From NCBI GenBank assembly GCA_900074885.1, contig FJUW01000066.1:116699-180698 (forward strand): a DNA stretch of 64,000 nt, written 5' to 3'. This DNA is from Rhynchosporium graminicola (lineage: Eukaryota; Ascomycota; Leotiomycetes; Helotiales; Ploettnerulaceae). This document shows, piece after piece, positions 59,870-64,000 of this stretch (positions are counted from its first letter, which is position 1; every line of letters starts with the position of its first letter). The position numbers and the translations under genes are program-made. The notes below the pieces were generated by a model. It was not told the DNA's origin, searched no databases, and saw only the letters and a program-made list of their open reading frames with translations.

Positions 59870-62800
59870 AATAAAAGCTTAAATTAAGTTCTTATATATT
59901 TTCTAAATATAAGTAATTCGTTTATTTTACTAAGTATCTAATAATATCTTATTTATACTAATAATCTAATAGTTCTTTTATATCGTATTCTATAACTAAG
60001 TTAACTAGTTAAGTATATATCTTTAGAGCTAGTAGTATTCTTAGTAGTACTTTTTCTAATAAAGATATATAAAATATTAAAAATATCTTCTTTATTATAA
60101 CTAATAGCTAGAGTTTATAATTTAAAAGTCCTTTAACTTATTTAATTTTAGATAATTTAAGTTTCTTATAATCTAGCTTATTACTTAGTTCTTATATATT
60201 AATATTTTTCTATAGAAAGTAAATCTTATCCTTTTCCTATAGTATAAGCTTCTAATTATAATTCTTATTATAATAGTATATATTTTTCTTTATTATAAAC
60301 TAAAGTTCTTCTACGAGTTCTTTATAAAAGTCTTAGATATTCTAGACTTAGATATAAGTTATATTATTATCTTTAACTATTAAATTAAGTTCTCTATAAG
60401 TAATAAGTTCGTAATTATAATTCGTAAAGAATAATATAACTTTTATTATTTCTATAGTTAAGCTATTATATATAAACTTAACTAATAGTAATAGTTTTAT
60501 TTAATTATTTTATTAATAATTAATATAATAATATAAATATACTTTAACCATTTAATTTATTCGTTTAATTCTTTTATTAATCTAAAGATAAAAAGCTATT
60601 AATAGTTTTTATTTAGTCCTTAGGAACTTTATTAAAGTATTCTAGAATTTTAAAGTAAATAACTTATCTCGATCTAATATGATTTCTTTAAGTACTTTAT
60701 ACTTAAAGACTATTTTCTTAAGGTATACTTATACTAGTTATTTAGCTATAAGAGTAGATAAGACTAATACTAAGATTATATACTTAGTAAGTCTTTCTAT
60801 AATAATAAGTATCATATTATAGCTAACTCTTATAACTAGGTCCTTCGATAGCGGTAATAGCTCTATAAAGTCTTATAATATCGATTTCTAAGATATTAGT
60901 AGTATTAGTATTATAATTATCAACTTATAAAGTATATATTAGAAAAGCTTATTTCTAATATAAGTTTTATAATTAGCTAGTATTTCTTTAACTATTCGAT
61001 AGAGTCTTTCTAATTAGTAGTTTCTTAAAATCCTCAGATACGTTCTTCGTATCCTTTAGTATTTATATATAGGAAGCTTATATTATTCTTTAATATATAC
61101 TTCTATTAAGCTTAGTAGAAGCTAAATTTTCTTATTAACTTATATAATATTATTCTTAATTATATTTCTCGTAACGAATTCCTTAGTCGTATCTAAGGAT
61201 ATTCTATTCTTCTTCTAAGCCTCTTTTAAAGTATTATACTAAAGTCTCTTAATTTCTTACTTAATTATAATAGCTTCTCGAATATTAGTAATTATATCTT
61301 TATTATCTAGCTATTTAAGTAAGATAGTCTTATTATAGATCTTATTCTCTTTATAATTTAGTAATCTACTTAAAGTATCTATTTATATATTATCTTTTCC
61401 TTATATATACTTAATAACTAAGTTAAAAGAAGTAAGTTCCTCTAATTATTAAGCTAATCGATAATTATCTAAGACCTTAGTAGTTATAAGAGTTCGAAGA
61501 TTTATATAATTAGTATAAATAATAACTAAGAACTTAGCTTCTTATAAGTATATTTTATAGTATTTAAGTACTTTAATAATTACTATAAGTTCTTTCTTAT
61601 AAATATTATAATTCTATTTAGCTAGAGATATTTTCTCTAAAAAATAAGTAATTAAATATAATTATCTTTTATTATCTCGCTATAAATATATTATATTAAT
61701 ATAAGTATTAGAAGTATTTATTTCTATTATACTTTCTTTCTTTTTATCGAAACTATATAAGATTAGTTCTTTTATAAATTCTTTCTTAATTCTCTAAAAA
61801 GCTACTTTATACTAATTAGTTTAGATAAAAGGAATACTTTATCTTATTAAGCTTATTAGTAGTTTAATAATCTTAGAATAGTTTCTAATAAACTATTTAT
61901 AAAAGTTAGCGAAACTTAATTATAATTATATATCTTTAATATCCTTTAGTAATTCTTATTCTTTTATAGCTCTAATTTTCTCTAGATTAATACTTATTTC
62001 TTCTAAGCGAATAATATATCTTAGGAAAGTAACTTATTTAATTAAAGAATTTATATTTCAATATCTTTAGTTTAGAATCTACTTTATATAGCATTTCTAT
62101 AACTTATATAATATAATCTTAGTATATCTTAATAATCTCTAAGTATATTAGGATATTATCTAAGTAATATATAACGAATTTCTTAATAAAGTCTTTAAGA
62201 ATATTATTATTTATCTCTAATATATAGCTAGAGTATTAGTTAAGCTGAATAATATTATTATATATTCCTATAGCTCTAAGAGTAATATAAAAGTAGTCTT
62301 CTACTTATATCCCTTCTTAATTCGAATTAAATTAAATATATTTCAATAGTTTAACTTAGTATATATCTTTACTTTAGCTAGCTTATCTTATAAGTACTAA
62401 GTATTTAATAAAAGATATATATCTCTTATAATTCTATTATTAATTATCTAAAAGTTTTCATATAATCTTCTTTTAAGATCTTCTGCTTTCTTAATTATTA
62501 GTATATTAATAATATATAATAACTTAGATTTCCGAATCTATCTTTTCTTTATATCTAACTTCTAATACTCTTTAAGTATTCTTATAGTATTATAAATATA
62601 ATAATAAAGTTTCTTTATAATAAATATAAATCTATTCTAAAAGTTTATCTTATAATTCTAAGGTTTATACTTAAGTAGAGCTCTTATATCTTATAGATCC
62701 TTAAATAATTTCGAGAACTTCTTATATAGTTCGAATAGCTATTTCTAAATATTATTTATCTAACTAAGATAATTCTTAAGTTTTATTTAACTAGGAACTC

Positions 62801-64000
62801 GATTTAATTAAGTAGAATCTATTAGTATTATTATTAAGGAAGTAGCGCTAGTCTCTCTTTTACTAGCTAGTTAATTATATTTATATTTATAATTACTAAA
62901 TATAAATCTTTTAGTTATTTAGTTTATATTAAGATTATAATTATATAATTATAATATTCTTAATATAATATTATATTATCTAGTAAATATAATATTAAAG
63001 TAAAGCGTTTCTTCGTATCTATTAATAACTATTATTATTCCTCTTATCTTTCTATAGACTTATCTATTTAATCTAATATCTTTTCTATCTAATAAAGGAA
63101 GATAATATAGTTTCGAGTTAATAATAAAAGGAATATTCTGTTTCTCGATAAAGGCCGAGTTTATAAAGCGTCTTATAGCTCCTGAATTAATAAGTACTTT
63201 TATCTTAATATTATCTATTATAACTAGTAAGATTAATTACTCGAACTCTCTAGTAATAGTAAGCTTTAAGTATAATAATTCTATTAAAAAGTAATTATAT
63301 ACTTCTTTAATAATTTTATTTATTATTTCGTTTAATTAAGTCTTAAGGCCGAATTTATAAGTAATTAAAGCATAAGGTATATAATAATAGAGATTAGCTT
63401 ACTTTTAGATTAGATCTAGTATTATTCTTTAATAAGTAGCTAGTTCTAATAAGTATTATCTTCTTTACTAATAATATTCCTTTTCTATTTTCTTAGTAAT
63501 AGCTTAGATATCCTTTACTCGAAGGAACTAATTTAGTTATTCTAATTCTTTTAGTTCTAGTTCTTCTTCGAGGTTAGTAATATAATAATCTAATTATTTC
63601 TTAATATCTTTAGTATTAACTTAGAATATAATAATAATATTATTATAATAAGCTATAATATAATTTATACTTAAGTTAAATATATTATAAGTTCGATAAT
63701 ATTCTATAAAATCGGACTTTATTCTATTATAGACTTATATTCTTCTTTTATTATTATGATTTCGAAGAGTCTAGTTCTTATTATTATATAGAAGATTATT
63801 ATATAAATAGTTTCTTTTATTTATAATATTCTAGCTTTCTTAGTCTTTATTTAGAAGTTTAATTAAATTCTCTTCGAATTCTTTACTAGATTTATAAGCT
63901 ATAAAGTCCTACGAATTCTATTTTATACTAAAAGCTTCTTAGTAATCTAGCTTCCTTTCTACTAGTCCGAATTCTCTCTTAAGTTTATTCTAAAGTTTCT
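59870..64000 (-). pseudogene. chromo-B gag-pol with chromodomain (relic)
   Basis: Minus-strand frame parallel to chromo-A (gag, protease, RT) and chromo-C (integrase, chromodomain). It is A/T-saturated with many TAG/TAA stops. It ends at about 59870 before the antisense frame. Together with copies A and C it covers every domain of the element, so a family consensus is available within the window, apart from the 5' gag edge. Confidence 0.75.

Larger units (their letters stand above)
58818..64000 (-). mobile_element. chromo-B gypsy element, inverted, runs off the window
   Basis: Second copy of the chromo family in reverse orientation, inserted in chromo-A. From right to left: gag (to about 63000), protease (about 63240-63140), RT (about 62600-61900), RNase H, integrase (about 61300-60400), chromodomain (about 60010-59870), antisense frame, polypurine tract and 3' LTR. 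The base block AAAAG before the LTR (58813-58817) is the expected target duplication, but its partner lies beyond 64000. The part 62310-64000 is an inverted copy of 57125-58817 in chromo-A. Confidence 0.88.

Noticed and set aside
1..64000. CRISPR arrays, rRNA, tRNA genes, bacterial-type operons
   Set aside because: None seen; the window is eukaryotic nuclear DNA. tRNA genes were looked for only by eye through their conserved B-box-like motif, so one could have been missed.

Overview
The window looks like a chromosome segment of a filamentous ascomycete (Pezizomycotina). Genes are split by short GT-AG introns of about 45-135 bp. It carries a fungal NACHT-WD40 gene and an Rgd2-type RhoGAP, and its transposons show the TpA-rich, stop-studded decay left by repeat-induced point mutation (RIP). 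A Leotiomycete is possible, but that is only an impression.

Left transposon block (1-24141). Five LTR-retrotransposon bodies lie nested in one another. A Ty1/copia element (copia-1, 1-3488) is broken by a minus-strand Ty3/gypsy element (gypsy-1, from 3489 into a 737-base assembly gap at 11035-11771). After a stretch I could not identify comes a 5'-truncated chromodomain gypsy element (chromo-C), which is itself split by a complete second copia element (copia-2, 13688-19547, 178-bp LTRs, 5-bp target duplication). Chromo-C sits inside a third copia copy (copia-3), which ends at 24141. Two solo 268-bp LTRs of the gypsy-1 family lie inside copia-2 and copia-3, each with a perfect 5-bp target duplication. 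Coding frames are full of TAG/TAA, and LTR differences are mostly C:G to T:A changes.

Gene island (24142-about 52550). Composition changes abruptly to normal coding DNA. In order it holds: an aldo-keto reductase cut off by copia-3; a long decayed NLR-type gene (alpha/beta-hydrolase, NACHT, WD40) with several frameshifts, one in the Walker A motif; a membrane-anchored M19 dipeptidase (-); a divergent F-BAR/DEP/RhoGAP gene (+); a hypothetical acidic/coiled-coil protein; about 9.8 kb with no gene I can support but with diverged repeats and coding-like remnants; and a small three-exon hypothetical gene (-) at the edge of the next transposon block.

Right transposon block (about 52550-64000). A RIP-damaged element carries two convergent open regions, one encoding a DDE integrase-core protein. 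It is followed by two inverted copies of the chromo gypsy family (chromo-A +, chromo-B -), with B inserted into A's reverse transcriptase.

The most interesting point is that the chromo family carries an antisense reading frame between its chromodomain and 3' LTR. It is exactly 552 nt in both copies that retain it (19872-20423 and 59273-59824), is conserved at protein level, and is interrupted only by TAA/TAG codons of the kind RIP makes. A similar antisense open stretch sits in the same place in the unrelated gypsy-1 element.
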